Below, piece by piece: positions 20,084 through 29,989 of a stretch of 64,000 nucleotides of DNA (position 1 is its first letter; the number at the start of each line of letters is the position of its first letter). The stretch covers positions 310,001 through 374,000 of the forward strand of contig CAILMF010000015.1 of NCBI GenBank assembly GCA_903835235.1, given 5' to 3'. This DNA comes from an uncultured Rhodospirillales bacterium. GTDB lineage: Bacteria > Pseudomonadota > Alphaproteobacteria > Acetobacterales > Acetobacteraceae. The position numbers were made by a program, and so were the translations under genes. The notes beneath the pieces are model-generated. The model worked only from the letters and a program-made list of their open reading frames with translations, did no database searches and was not told the DNA's origin.

Positions 20084-20156
20084 GGGCCTGTAGCTCAATG
20101 GTCAGAGCGGACCGCTCATAACGGTTTGGTTGCAGGTTCGAGTCCTGCCGGGCCCA
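20084..20156 (+). tRNA. tRNA-Ile2, anticodon CAU (lysidine type)
   Basis: The cloverleaf folds cleanly: 7-bp acceptor stem (GGGCCTG with CGGGCCC, one G-U), D stem GCTC/GAGC, anticodon stem GACCG/CGGTT with loop CTCATAA, and T arm GCAGG-TTCGAGT-CCTGC. The anticodon CAT is at 20117-20119. C4-G69 and C5-G68 in the acceptor stem and the variable region resemble tRNA-Ile2, whose C34 is converted to lysidine by TilS to read AUA; an elongator tRNA-Met is the alternative. CCA is not encoded. Confidence 0.9.
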
Positions 20157-20197
20157 TGCCGCCGCCGTCACCCCCTGCCGAACCGAGTTCGCCGCCC

Positions 20198-21244
20198 ATG
20201 ACCGCCCTGCTTCCGCAAGACTGGCCGTTGCTGCTGCTGGCCTTCGTCGCCGCGCCGCTGCTGGCGCTGGGCGTGGTGGCGGCGGCGCATGGGGTGCTGG
20301 AGAGCCTGTTGCGTGGCCGCGACGCACCGGTGCTGCTGGCGGTGCTGCGCCGTGGCCGCCAGCCGCTGCGGCTGACCATCATCCTGCTGGTGCTGACCCT
20401 GGTGCTCCCCGTTGCCGGCTTCAGCGAGGCGACCGGCGCGATGCTGGAAAGCCTGCTGGGCCTGGCCCTGGTGGTGGCGCTGGGCTGGACCATCACCCGC
20501 AAGGTTGCCGCCGCCTTCGACGTTCAGCTGGAAGGCGCCTTGCCGGGCGACGAGGACCTGGCGCTGCGCCGCCGCCGCACCCAGCTGGCGGTGTTCCGTC
20601 GCCTGGCGGTCTCGGCCGGCGTGGTCTTCACCGTGGGCGTGGTGCTCACCGCCATTCCCGCGGTCCGGGCGGTGGGCCTGTCCCTGTTCGCGTCAGCCGG
20701 TGTCGCCGGCATCGTCATCGGCATCGCCGCCCGCCCGGCGGTGTCCAACCTCATAGCCGGCCTGCAGATCGCGCTGACCCAGCCGATCCGCATCGGCGAT
20801 GCGGTCACGGTGGAGGCGCAATGGGGCCGGGTGCAGGAGATCACCTACACCTACGTCACCATCATCACCTGGGACCAGCGCAGCCTGATCGTGCCGCTCA
20901 GCTACTTCCTGGAAAAGCCGTTCCTGAACTGGACCAAGGATTCCGCCCAGCTGCTGGACACGGTGTTCCTGAGCCTGACCTTCGCCGCGCCGGTCGAGGC
21001 GATCCGCTCAAAGGTGACGGAGATCCTGGCCACCGCGCCGGGCTGGGATGGCCGCATCGGCAAGGTGCAGGTGACCGCCTGGAAGGATACCGGCGTCGAA
21101 TTGCGCGTGCTGGTCAGCGCGCCCGACGCCTCCCGCATGTTCGAGCTGCGCTGCCATCTGCGGGAAGGGCTGCTCGCCTGGCTGGCGGCGGAACATCCGG
21201 AGGCGCTGCCGACCATGGGGCTACCGGCGGCCAGGCCGGCCTGA
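20198..21244 (+). CDS. Small-conductance mechanosensitive channel (MscS family)
   Basis: Inner-membrane channel of 348 residues that opens on membrane tension and protects against hypo-osmotic shock. About four or five helices occupy residues 8-185. The pore-lining helix and following hinge read SLFASAGVAGIVIGIAARP and then SNLIAGLQIAL near residues 165-195. The beta domain follows with DAVTVEAQWGRVQEITYTY, and the C-terminal alpha/beta domain completes the MscS fold. The ATG at 20198 was chosen because upstream in-frame codons fall inside the tRNA-Ile2 gene or in a proline-rich stretch. The tRNA lies 41 bp upstream on the same strand. Confidence 0.9.
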   Translation: MTALLPQDWPLLLLAFVAAPLLALGVVAAAHGVLESLLRGRDAPVLLAVLRRGRQPLRLTIILLVLTLVLPVAGFSEATGAMLESLLGLALVVALGWTITRKVAAAFDVQLEGALPGDEDLALRRRRTQLAVFRRLAVSAGVVFTVGVVLTAIPAVRAVGLSLFASAGVAGIVIGIAARPAVSNLIAGLQIALTQPIRIGDAVTVEAQWGRVQEITYTYVTIITWDQRSLIVPLSYFLEKPFLNWTKDSAQLLDTVFLSLTFAAPVEAIRSKVTEILATAPGWDGRIGKVQVTAWKDTGVELRVLVSAPDASRMFELRCHLREGLLAWLAAEHPEALPTMGLPAARPA

Positions 21245-21300
21245 CAGACGCCAAGCGACCGAACAACGCCGCCGGTGATGCCCCCGGCGATAATCAGGCG

Positions 21301-22032
21301 CTACTCCGCGGCAACCTGCGCCGGCGGCTGGCCCTGGCCCTGGCCGTGGCAGGCGGCACCGATCAGGCCGACAACCTCATCCGCACTGACCACGTCGGCG
21401 AAGATGTTGGCCATGTTGGACAGCGTGGCCTGCTGCTCGGCCGGGTGGTGGCTGGAACAGCCATCGGCCACGAAGAACACCTTGTAGTCCAGCATCATCG
21501 CGTCCCGCGCCGTGCTCTCGCAGCACACATTGGTCACGGTGCCCGTGATGATCAGCGTGTCCACGCCGCGCGCCTTCAGCCGCTCATGCAGGTCCGAGCT
21601 GCCCTGGATGAAGGCGCTGAACCGGGACTTGCAGACCACCCAGTCGCCGGCCATCACGTCCAGCCCCTGCCACAGCCGGTGGCCATAGCTGCCGGGGGTG
21701 AAGGCCTCGATCATCAGCGCCCGGCGTTCCGGGCTGACGAAATGGTCGTAGAAGCTGCGCCAGCTTTCCACCGCAGCCGGGTCTGCGGTGTGCTGCAGGT
21801 AGACCACCTGGCCGCCGGCGTCGCGCAATGCCTCGCTGATGCGGTTCACCGCCGCGACAGTGCCGGCGGCGCTGGCCACCGCGCTGGCCTGGCCCGGCGC
21901 CATGAAGCCGTTCTGCAGGTCCACCACCACATGGGCGGTGCGCTTCGGGTCCAGCTTATGGAAGATGTGAACGCCGCCGCGGCGTTCGGTGACCCGGGAG
22001 ACGACGGAGGGGAACAGGTCGAATTCGGCCAT
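21301..22032 (-). CDS. Cysteine hydrolase (isochorismatase family)
   Basis: Isochorismatase-like hydrolase of 243 residues. The catalytic triad is visible as Asp38 (VVVDLQNGF), Lys135 (VVCKSRFSAF) and Cys170 (TGTVTNVCCEST). The cis-peptide segment GTVTN before the Cys is also present. Members include nicotinamidases, ureidoacrylate hydrolases and N-carbamoylsarcosine amidases; the residues seen do not choose between them. AAAGG lies upstream of the ATG at 22032. The gene converges on mscS and is divergent from ettA. A Gln/Gly-rich tail at the C terminus is not part of the fold. Confidence 0.88.
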   Translation of the reverse strand: MAEFDLFPSVVSRVTERRGGVHIFHKLDPKRTAHVVVDLQNGFMAPGQASAVASAAGTVAAVNRISEALRDAGGQVVYLQHTADPAAVESWRSFYDHFVSPERRALMIEAFTPGSYGHRLWQGLDVMAGDWVVCKSRFSAFIQGSSDLHERLKARGVDTLIITGTVTNVCCESTARDAMMLDYKVFFVADGCSSHHPAEQQATLSNMANIFADVVSADEVVGLIGAACHGQGQGQPPAQVAAE

Positions 22033-22260
22033 GGGCGGCACCTTTCGCTGAATGAGCAAGGCTAGGCCCACAGGTGGCGGCGCCGCAATCGGCAACCCCG
22101 CTGACATCACGCGTTGCTGACCCGGTCTGCCGCGAAGATGGGCAGTTCCCGCATGCCCCGGGGCAACATGGCGCAGCACCGCCTTGGCGCGCCCGCCCGC
22201 GCCCGGTAGAACGCCTGTTGAACCGCGCCCCCCCAAGGGGACCCCCAGGAAGCAGCACCC

Positions 22261-23940
<1,680 letters not shown>

Positions 23941-23944
23941 CCCC

Positions 23945-24460
23945 GTGCCCACGGCGCTGTTCTCGCCGCGGACCATCACGACCGAGCGGCTTTCCCTGCT
24001 GCCGCCGGCGCCGGAGCACCTGCCAGACCTGGTGCGCCTGAAGGCCGACGAACGGGTCTTCGGCCTGATGCTGCATGGCGTGCGCGATGCCAACCGCACC
24101 GCCATGGAATTGGCCGACGACATCGAGTTCTGGACGGTGCGCGGCTACGGCATCTGGTGCGTCCACCTGAAGGGAACCGGCGAGTTCCTCGGCATCGCCG
24201 GGCTGATGGAACGCCCGGACGGCCGCGGCGTGGCGCTGCGCTACGCCCTGTGGCCGGAGGTGCGCGGCCATGGCTATGCGCGGGAAGCCGCCCGCGCCGC
24301 ACTGGAATTCGGCCATCGCGCCGGGCTGCGCCGCCTCATCGCGGTGGCCTGGGTGGAGAACCTGGCCTCGCGCACGGTCCTCGCCGATATCGGCATGGTC
24401 GAGCACGACGCCTTCATGCACCAGGGCAAGCGGATGATCGTGTACGAGAGCCTGGCATGA
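23945..24460 (+). CDS. GNAT family N-acetyltransferase (RimJ-like)
   Basis: Acetyl-CoA-dependent acyltransferase of 171 residues. It opens with the family's TERLSLLPPAPEHLPDL strand-helix. The acetyl-CoA pyrophosphate loop is in EVRGHGYAREAARAAL near residue 102, preceded by the core strand VALRYALWP, and the typical NLASRTVLADIGM segment follows near 138. This resembles RimJ/RimL-type enzymes that modify protein N termini or small amines; the substrate is unknown. Translation starts at a GTG 4 bp after ettA, so it is probably co-transcribed with it, and its stop overlaps the next start as ATGA. Confidence 0.87.
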   Translation: MPTALFSPRTITTERLSLLPPAPEHLPDLVRLKADERVFGLMLHGVRDANRTAMELADDIEFWTVRGYGIWCVHLKGTGEFLGIAGLMERPDGRGVALRYALWPEVRGHGYAREAARAALEFGHRAGLRRLIAVAWVENLASRTVLADIGMVEHDAFMHQGKRMIVYESLA

Positions 24461-24882
24461 GCCACTTCACCCCCTGGACCGCGCTGGCGGGCGGCGCGCT
24501 GATCGGCAGCGCGGCGCTGCTGTGCTGGCTGCTGTTGGGTCGCATCGCCGGCATCAGCGGCATCCTCGCCGGCGCTGCCCAGGCCCAGGGCCCGGAGCGC
24601 AACTGGCGCCTGGCCTTCCTGGCCGGGCTGGTGCTGGCGCCGCTGGCCTTTGCCCTGGCCGGCGGCACGCTGCCGGTGCCGGACGCCACTCGCAACCCCG
24701 CGATGCTGGTGGTGGCCGGCCTGCTGGTTGGCTTCGGCACTCGGATGGGCAGCGGCTGCACCAGCGGCCACGGCATTTGCGGCCTGGCGCGGCTGTCGCG
24801 CCGCTCCCTGGCGGCAACGGGCGTGTTCATGGCCTCGGCGGTGGCGACTGTGTTCGTCACCCGCCACCTGCTGGGGCTTTAG
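24457..24882 (+). CDS. YeeE/YedE family protein, first half-transporter
   Basis: Small membrane protein of 141 residues with about four helices. The signature GSGCTSGHGICGLARLS sits near residue 101; the conserved Cys residues in it are functional in YeeE/YedE-type thiosulfate or sulfur-compound permeases. In many proteobacteria the permease is split into two small proteins encoded side by side, as here with the gene at 24886. The start overlaps the GNAT stop (ATGA). A role in import of reduced sulfur compounds is the family expectation, not shown by this sequence. Confidence 0.85.
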   Translation: MSHFTPWTALAGGALIGSAALLCWLLLGRIAGISGILAGAAQAQGPERNWRLAFLAGLVLAPLAFALAGGTLPVPDATRNPAMLVVAGLLVGFGTRMGSGCTSGHGICGLARLSRRSLAATGVFMASAVATVFVTRHLLGL

Positions 24883-24885
24883 GCC

Positions 24886-25304
24886 ATGGCGATCCTGGCG
24901 GCGCTGCTGGCAGGGCTGATGTTCGGGTTGGGGCTGGTGGTTGCTGCCATGGTCGATCCCGCCAAGGTCATCGGCTTCCTCGATATCGCCGGCGACTGGG
25001 ACCCGAGCCTGGCGCTGGTGATGGCCGGCGCCATCCCGGTGGCGACGCTGGGCTTCGCGCTCGGGCGAGGCCGCAGCCGGCCGCTGCTGGCCGCGGCCTT
25101 TCACCCGCCCGGGGCAACCGGCATCGACCGGCCGCTGCTGCGTGGCGCGGCGCTGTTCGGTGTGGGCTGGGGGTTGGCCGGCTTCTGCCCCGGCCCGGCC
25201 CGGCCCTGGCCAGCCTGGCGCTGGGCGCCTGGCAAAGCTGGGTTTTCGCCGCCGCCATGCTGGTGGGCATGGCGGCCTACGAAGTCTGGACGCTGCGGCG
25301 GTAG
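24886..25304 (+). pseudogene. DUF6691 (YeeE/YedE second half), frameshifted at a CGGCC repeat
   Basis: The first 103 or so residues (from MAILAALLAGLMFGLGLVV) match the partner half of the split permease, with conserved MVDPAKVIGFLD and GLAGFCPGPA. After CPGPA the frame shifts. The expected ending (LASLALGAWQSWVF then AAAMLVGMAAYEVW) continues in another frame to a stop at 25304. Removing one CGGCC from the triple repeat at 25191-25205 restores a single reading frame. As it stands the protein would run on to 25410 with an unrelated tail. It may be a recent mutation, a phase-variable tract or a sequencing error. Confidence 0.8.
25191..25205 (+). repeat. (CGGCC)x3 pentanucleotide tract causing a frameshift
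   Basis: Three perfect CGGCC units inside the DUF6691 gene. A two-unit tract gives an intact gene; three units shift the frame by 5 bp. Confidence 0.85.
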
Positions 25305-25348
25305 CGCCTGGTCGTCACCGGCGCGTGAATCAGCCGCGCAGGCGAAGC

Positions 25349-25978
25349 CTACCGCTCGTTGGCGCGCATCTGCGTTATCTGCTGCCGCATCGCCGCCAGC
25401 AGGGCACTGACCTGGCCGCCATTCCGCTGGATGACCGAGGCGTATTCGCTGCGCTGGGTCAGCCGCAGGCTGGTGCCCTCGGCGATCATGTCGATGATCC
25501 GCGGGCCGCCGCCGACCTCGGCCACACGCCAATCCAGCGTGAAGGCGGCGGTGTTCGGCCGCTCGACGCTGGTGCTGACCATCACGTCTTCCTCGGTATT
25601 CGCCTGGCTGCGACCCAGCGTGAACTTCACGCCCTGGTATTCGCCGAAGCGGGAGGCCAGGTTGTGGATCAGCGTCTCCTCGAACAGCTTGGTGTATTCC
25701 TGCTGTTCCGCCGGCGTGGCGGTGCGCCAGAAGCGGCCGAGGATGAAGCGGCCGACGCCCTCGATATCCACCGCGCGGCGCAGGATGCCCGCGACGCTCT
25801 CGCGCCGTCGCGCCACCGGGGCGCTGGAGTTGATGGCGCCGACCAGCTCGTTGCCGGTGCCTTGGATGAAACTGGAGGCGCGGGCTGCGTCGATGGCAGC
25901 GGCAGCCTGACGGAAGGGCAGGGCCAGCGGCAGGCCCAGGGCGGTCGCCAGCACCAATCGCCGTTCAATGGTCGTCAT
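25349..25978 (-). CDS. mlaC: MlaC-type phospholipid-binding periplasmic protein
   Basis: Periplasmic carrier of 209 residues of the MlaC/Ttg2D family, which shuttles phospholipids between the outer-membrane MlaA complex and the inner-membrane MlaFEDB transporter. An N-terminal export signal runs to about residue 28 (AAAA before IDAA), with an Arg pair near the start. The mature part has the family pattern of helices followed by a beta sheet, including FILGRFWRTATPAEQQEYTK near residue 79 and IIDMIAEGTSLRLTQRSEY near 163. It lies 73 bp downstream of mlaA on the same strand. The rest of the Mla system is not in the window. Confidence 0.88.
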   Translation of the reverse strand: MTTIERRLVLATALGLPLALPFRQAAAAIDAARASSFIQGTGNELVGAINSSAPVARRRESVAGILRRAVDIEGVGRFILGRFWRTATPAEQQEYTKLFEETLIHNLASRFGEYQGVKFTLGRSQANTEEDVMVSTSVERPNTAAFTLDWRVAEVGGGPRIIDMIAEGTSLRLTQRSEYASVIQRNGGQVSALLAAMRQQITQMRANER

Positions 25979-26051
25979 CTACTCGCTCTCCGGATGGTGC
26001 CCATGGTCGGGCACCTGGGTCGTGGTCGTCGGGGCAAAGCCCCGGGTAGCG

Positions 26052-26858
26052 TCAACGCGGCGCGGCGCCGCCTGCTCCGGTGCCGAAGCCAGTGCCGACC
26101 CCAGCCTGGCCGGCCCGCGGGTCCAGCCGGTTTTCGATCTGCGCCGCACGGTTCTGCCGGTAACCGCTGCGCAGCGTGGCGTAGGGGTCCAGCGAGGTCC
26201 GCTGCACGTCGTCCAGCGTCTCGATCAGGCCCTCGCGCGTGTCCACCGCCGTTGCGCCCACGCGGGTGTAGTCCAGCGCCTGGACCACGGCGCCCTGGCC
26301 GAACCAGAAGAAGGGGTCCGCCACCAGGCCGACGCCGAAGCCAACCAGGTCGCGCGCGTTGCTCGGCCCGATGATCGGCAGGAACAGGTAGGGGCCCTCG
26401 CCGATGCCCCAGACCGCGAAGGTCTGGCCGTAATCCTCGGTGTGGCCGGGCACGTTGAAGTGGTCCCGCGCAACGTCGAAGATGCCGCCAAGGCCCAGGG
26501 TGCTGTTGATCAGGAAGCGCCCGGCGGTATCGCCGGCGCGGCGCGGTTCGCCCTGCAGCATGTCATTCGCCAGGATCACCGGCGTGCGCAGGTTGCCCAG
26601 GAAGTTGCGCACGCCCATCCGCACCGGCCGCGGCACCACCTCCCGGTAGCCGACCGCCACCGGGCGCAGCACGTATTCATCGATACCCTGGTGCACCGAA
26701 TACATGGTGCGGTTCAGTGGCTCTACCGGGTCGTTGGTCTGCCGAAAATCCGCAATGGCCTCGGGGTCGTCGGCCGGTGGCCGGGTGGCGCAGCCGCCGA
26801 GGGCAACCAGGGTCAGCAGGCCCAGGGCCAGCAACATGCGGTTGGGTCGAATCGGCAT
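26052..26858 (-). CDS. mlaA: MlaA (VacJ) outer-membrane lipoprotein
   Basis: Outer-membrane lipoprotein of about 268 residues that removes misplaced phospholipid from the outer leaflet. The signal peptide ends in a lipobox (VALGGC), with the lipidated Cys near residue 24. The core shows the family blocks NDPVEPLNRTMYSVHQGIDE, RNFLGNLRTPVILANDMLQG and LPIIGPSNARDLVGF. The start at 26858 gives the shortest complete signal peptide; an in-frame ATG at 26882 is possible, and the upstream part of the longer frame is not signal-like. It is divergent from metF and is followed by mlaC. Confidence 0.92.
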   Translation of the reverse strand: MPIRPNRMLLALGLLTLVALGGCATRPPADDPEAIADFRQTNDPVEPLNRTMYSVHQGIDEYVLRPVAVGYREVVPRPVRMGVRNFLGNLRTPVILANDMLQGEPRRAGDTAGRFLINSTLGLGGIFDVARDHFNVPGHTEDYGQTFAVWGIGEGPYLFLPIIGPSNARDLVGFGVGLVADPFFWFGQGAVVQALDYTRVGATAVDTREGLIETLDDVQRTSLDPYATLRSGYRQNRAAQIENRLDPRAGQAGVGTGFGTGAGGAAPR

Positions 26859-27076
26859 AGGGCTCTGCAACCTCGGGGACATGCATATAGTGGATAGCGC
26901 GGCGACAAAATCCAGACTAGCCACGGTCCTGTTACGAAACACGACACGGGGGAATGGCGGCAGAGCAGGCCGCTTCCGCTGGCCCATCCTAGCACGGTCG
27001 GTCGCGCGCGGACCAGCAGCCTGCCATGCGCGGATGCCATCTTGCGGCCGGGCAGGCAAATGAGGCAACAAGCGGC

Positions 27077-28009
27077 ATGGACCAGGCACTCGACAACACC
27101 CTGAACCGCTGGCTGACCGGCCCCCGCGTCGGCGCCCTGCCAGCCCTCGCGGAATTGCCGGCGCCCCGGCTTTCCTTCGAATTCTTCCCGCCGAAGACCG
27201 ATGCGCTGGAAACCCAGCTCTGGTCGTGCATCCGGCGGCTGGAACCCCTGGCGCCGAGCTTCGTCTCGGTCACCTATGGCGCCGGCGGCACCACCCAGGC
27301 CCGCACCCATGCCACCGTCTCGCGCATCGTCCGGGAAACCTCGCTGACGCCGGCCGCGCACCTGACCTGCGTGGGCGCCTCTCGCGAGGAGGTGAACGCG
27401 GTGGCGCAGAGCTACTGGGATGCCGGCGTGCGCCATATCGTCGCGCTGCGCGGCGACGCCCCGGCCGGCGCCAACGGCTATGAACCGCACCCCGGCGGCT
27501 ACGCCTATGCCGCCGACCTGGTGGAGGGGCTGAAGCGCGTTGCGCCGTTCGAGATCAGCGTCGCCGCCTACCCCGAGACCCACCCGACCGCGCTGAACCC
27601 GCAGCACGACCTGGACAACCTGAAGCGCAAGATCGACGCCGGGGCGACCCGCGCCATCAGCCAGTATTTCTTCGACACCAGTGTATACCTGAACTTCCTG
27701 GACCGCTGCGCCCAGGCCGGCATCACCGTGCCGGTCGTGCCCGGCATCATGCCTGTCACCAACTACGCCCAGGCGGCGCGGTTCTCCGCCATGTGCGGCG
27801 CCAGCGTCCCGGCCTGGATGGGCAAGCTGTACGAAGGCCTGGACGAGGACGCCGAGACCCGCCGCATGGTCTCCGCCGTGGTCGCCGCCGAACAGGTGCG
27901 CCTGCTGCAGGCCAACGGCGTGGACGAGTTCCACTTCTACACGCTGAACCGGCCGGACCTGGTCTATGCCATCGCGCATATCCTGGGCGCACGGCCGAAG
28001 ACGGCCTGA
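27077..28009 (+). CDS. metF: Methylenetetrahydrofolate reductase
   Basis: Flavoprotein of about 310 residues that reduces 5,10-methylene-tetrahydrofolate to 5-methyl-tetrahydrofolate for methionine synthesis. It has the TIM-barrel markers LSFEFFPPKTDALE near residue 33, FVSVTYGAGGTT near 60 and HIVALRGDAP near 118. The Glu in FEFFPPK is the proton-relay residue in the family. FDTSVYLNFLD and PGIMPVTNYAQ follow. The ATG at 27077 gives a normal N terminus. The 218 bp gap to mlaA holds both promoters; I saw no SAM riboswitch there. Confidence 0.94.
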   Translation: MDQALDNTLNRWLTGPRVGALPALAELPAPRLSFEFFPPKTDALETQLWSCIRRLEPLAPSFVSVTYGAGGTTQARTHATVSRIVRETSLTPAAHLTCVGASREEVNAVAQSYWDAGVRHIVALRGDAPAGANGYEPHPGGYAYAADLVEGLKRVAPFEISVAAYPETHPTALNPQHDLDNLKRKIDAGATRAISQYFFDTSVYLNFLDRCAQAGITVPVVPGIMPVTNYAQAARFSAMCGASVPAWMGKLYEGLDEDAETRRMVSAVVAAEQVRLLQANGVDEFHFYTLNRPDLVYAIAHILGARPKTA

Positions 28010-28017
28010 GCCTGGCT

Positions 28018-28040
28018 GGCCGGCCCCAAAGCGGCCGGCC
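28018..28040. terminator. Possible terminator between metF and the Bug-type gene
   Basis: GGCCGGCC at 28018-28025 repeats at 28033-28040 around a 7-base loop. The arms are self-complementary, so they pair. No T tract follows on either strand, which makes it a weak candidate. Confidence 0.35.
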
Positions 28041-28045
28041 CCCCC

Positions 28046-29002
28046 TCACTCCAGCCGTATCCCCTCGCGCCGGATCAGTTCCGCCGCCTGGGTCCGGTAC
28101 TCCGCCGAGGTCGCCGCCAGCTCGCCCGGCGTGCTGCCCACCGGCGTCATGCCGATCGTCTCCAGCCGCGCCCGAACCTCGGGTTCCGCCAGCGCCGCCA
28201 CCAGCGCCCGCTGCACCCGCGCCACCGCCGCGGCCGGGGTGCCGGTGGGCGCCCAGAAGCTGGCGGCCTCCGCCCGGTTGAACCCCGGAAAGCCCTGTTC
28301 CGCCACGGTCGGCACCTCCGCCAGGCCCGGCAGCCGCGCCGGGGAGGAGATGGCCAGCGCCCGCAGCAGCCCCTCCCGCACCAGCGGCACCGCCTGGGGC
28401 AGGGTGGAAAAGCCCCAGTCGGTATCGCCCCCCATGACGCCCGCGATGGATTGGCTGCCGCCCCGGTACGGCACGTGCGTTGCGGTCACGCCGGCGCGGT
28501 TCATCAGGATCAGGCTGGTCATGTGCAGCCCGCCGGCAATGCCGGAACTGAAGTAGGAAAGCAGCCCGGGCCTGGCCCGCATCATGCCGATCAGCCCCGC
28601 CAGGTCGCGCGCGGGGTGGTCGGCCCGCACCACCAGTATCACCGGCGCCTCGGCAATCTGCCCCACCGGGGTGAAGGCGGCCTGGGCGTCGTAGGACAGG
28701 TTGCGGAACAGCATGTTGTTGGTGTTCAGCCCCAGCCCGGTGGACAGCAGCGTATAGCCATCCGGCGCCGCGCGGGCCGCCTCGGCCTCTCCGATGGTGC
28801 CGCTGGCGCCGCCCTTGTTGTCCAGCACCAGCGCCTGGCCCAGCACGCGGCCCATGAAGGGCGCCACCAGCCTGGTCGGCGTATCCACCCCGCCGCCGGC
28901 GGGCCAGGCCACCACCACGCGGATCGGGCGCAGCGGGTAGTCCTGCGCCAGCGCCGGCAGGGCGGCAAGGCAGGGCAGGGCGAGCAGGCCGCGACGGCGC
29001 AT
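28046..29002 (-). CDS. Bug family tripartite tricarboxylate transporter substrate-binding protein (TctC-like)
   Basis: Periplasmic binding protein of 318 residues. A short Sec signal (MRRRGLLALPCLAALPALAQ) is followed by the Bug opening YPLRPIRVVVAWPAGGGVD. Other family blocks are DNKGGASGTIGEAEAARA near 62 and THVPYRGGSQSIAGVMGGD near 165. AGGGAG precedes the ATG at 29002. Bug proteins bind small carboxylates, amino acids or aromatic acids for tripartite tricarboxylate transporters, but the genome-wide expansion of the family means most lack an adjacent transporter, as here. The ligand is unknown. It converges on metF. Confidence 0.92.
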   Translation of the reverse strand: MRRRGLLALPCLAALPALAQDYPLRPIRVVVAWPAGGGVDTPTRLVAPFMGRVLGQALVLDNKGGASGTIGEAEAARAAPDGYTLLSTGLGLNTNNMLFRNLSYDAQAAFTPVGQIAEAPVILVVRADHPARDLAGLIGMMRARPGLLSYFSSGIAGGLHMTSLILMNRAGVTATHVPYRGGSQSIAGVMGGDTDWGFSTLPQAVPLVREGLLRALAISSPARLPGLAEVPTVAEQGFPGFNRAEAASFWAPTGTPAAAVARVQRALVAALAEPEVRARLETIGMTPVGSTPGELAATSAEYRTQAAELIRREGIRLE

Positions 29003-29148
29003 GGGTTGGCTCCCTTGGCGTTTTCGCCGGGGCCTCGGCCGCGCGGCCAAGGTCCCGATCCCGCGGCAGTCTGCGCCGCCCAGCCGGGCTTGGAAACCGC
29101 CTTGGCCCGGCGCAGAATGCGCCAAACCATCCCAGGGAGGCCCCAGCC

Positions 29149-29949
29149 ATGGCGCTGAACGCCCAGCAACTGAAGCAATTCGAGGAAGAAGGCTGGCTCT
29201 TCTTCCCCGAGGCCTTCTCGCCCGAGGAATGCGCCCTGCTGCGCGCGGAGGCCGAGGGCATCTACGCCCAGCAGCGGGAAGAAGTCTGGCGCGAGAAATC
29301 CGGCGCCCCACGCACCGCCTTCGCGGCCCACCTGTACAACGAGGCCTTCGCCATCCTCGGCCGCCACCCGCGGCTGATAAAGCCTGTCGAGCAGCTGTTC
29401 GGCGAACAGCTCTACATGCACCAGTACAAGATCAACGCGAAGGCGGCCTTCACCGGCGATGTCTGGCAATGGCACCAGGACTACGGCACCTGGCTGCGCG
29501 ACGACGGCATGCCTGAGCCGCGCGCGATGAACATCGCGGTCTTCATGGACGAGGTGATGCCGATCAACGGCCCGCTGATGCTGATCCCGCGCAGCCAGCA
29601 CCAGGGCAACCTGGCCGCCCAGCACGACACCTCCACCACGTCGTATCCCTTGTGGACCATCAATGACGACGTGGTGACCAAGCTGGTGGCCGAGGGCGGC
29701 ATCGTCGCCCCCACCGGCAAGGCCGGCGGCGTGCTGATGTTCCACGGCAACCTGGTGCATGGCAGCGCGCCGAACATCACGCCCTACCCGCGCAAGATCG
29801 TCTACCTGACGCTGAATGCGTGCTCCAACTACATCCGCACGCCGACGCGGAAGGAGTGGATCGCGCATACCGACTTCGCACCGATCCTGCCCTGCGACGA
29901 TGGCGCGCTGCTGGACCACGCGCGGCGCTACAAGCAGGCGGCGGAATAA
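29149..29949 (+). CDS. Phytanoyl-CoA dioxygenase (PhyH) family protein
   Basis: Fe(II)/2-oxoglutarate-dependent dioxygenase of 266 residues. The N-terminal helix FEEEGWLFFPEAFSPEECAL is typical of the family. The iron ligands are in the HxD of WQWHQDYGTW near residue 108 and the His in FHGNLVHGSAPNIT near 204, with an Arg shortly after for 2-oxoglutarate. The WQWHQDYG block resembles ectoine or amino-acid hydroxylases of the PhyH group, but no ectoine genes are nearby. AGGGAGG precedes the ATG. The gene is 40 bp ahead of the helicase on the same strand; the substrate is unknown. Confidence 0.88.
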   Translation: MALNAQQLKQFEEEGWLFFPEAFSPEECALLRAEAEGIYAQQREEVWREKSGAPRTAFAAHLYNEAFAILGRHPRLIKPVEQLFGEQLYMHQYKINAKAAFTGDVWQWHQDYGTWLRDDGMPEPRAMNIAVFMDEVMPINGPLMLIPRSQHQGNLAAQHDTSTTSYPLWTINDDVVTKLVAEGGIVAPTGKAGGVLMFHGNLVHGSAPNITPYPRKIVYLTLNACSNYIRTPTRKEWIAHTDFAPILPCDDGALLDHARRYKQAAE

Positions 29950-29989
29950 GCGCAGGGGAATCATTGGCGGCGTTCCCCACTCGTTCTAT

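Noticed and set aside
20126-20197. Longer N terminus for the MscS gene
   Set aside because: It would begin inside tRNA-Ile2 and add a Pro-rich tract.
21270-21289. CGCCGG/CCGGCG hairpin between mscS and the cysteine hydrolase as a terminator
   Set aside because: Only 6 bp, with no T tract; common by chance at this GC content.
26859-27076. SAM-type riboswitch upstream of metF
   Set aside because: I looked for SAM-II-like conserved blocks in the mlaA-metF gap and saw none.
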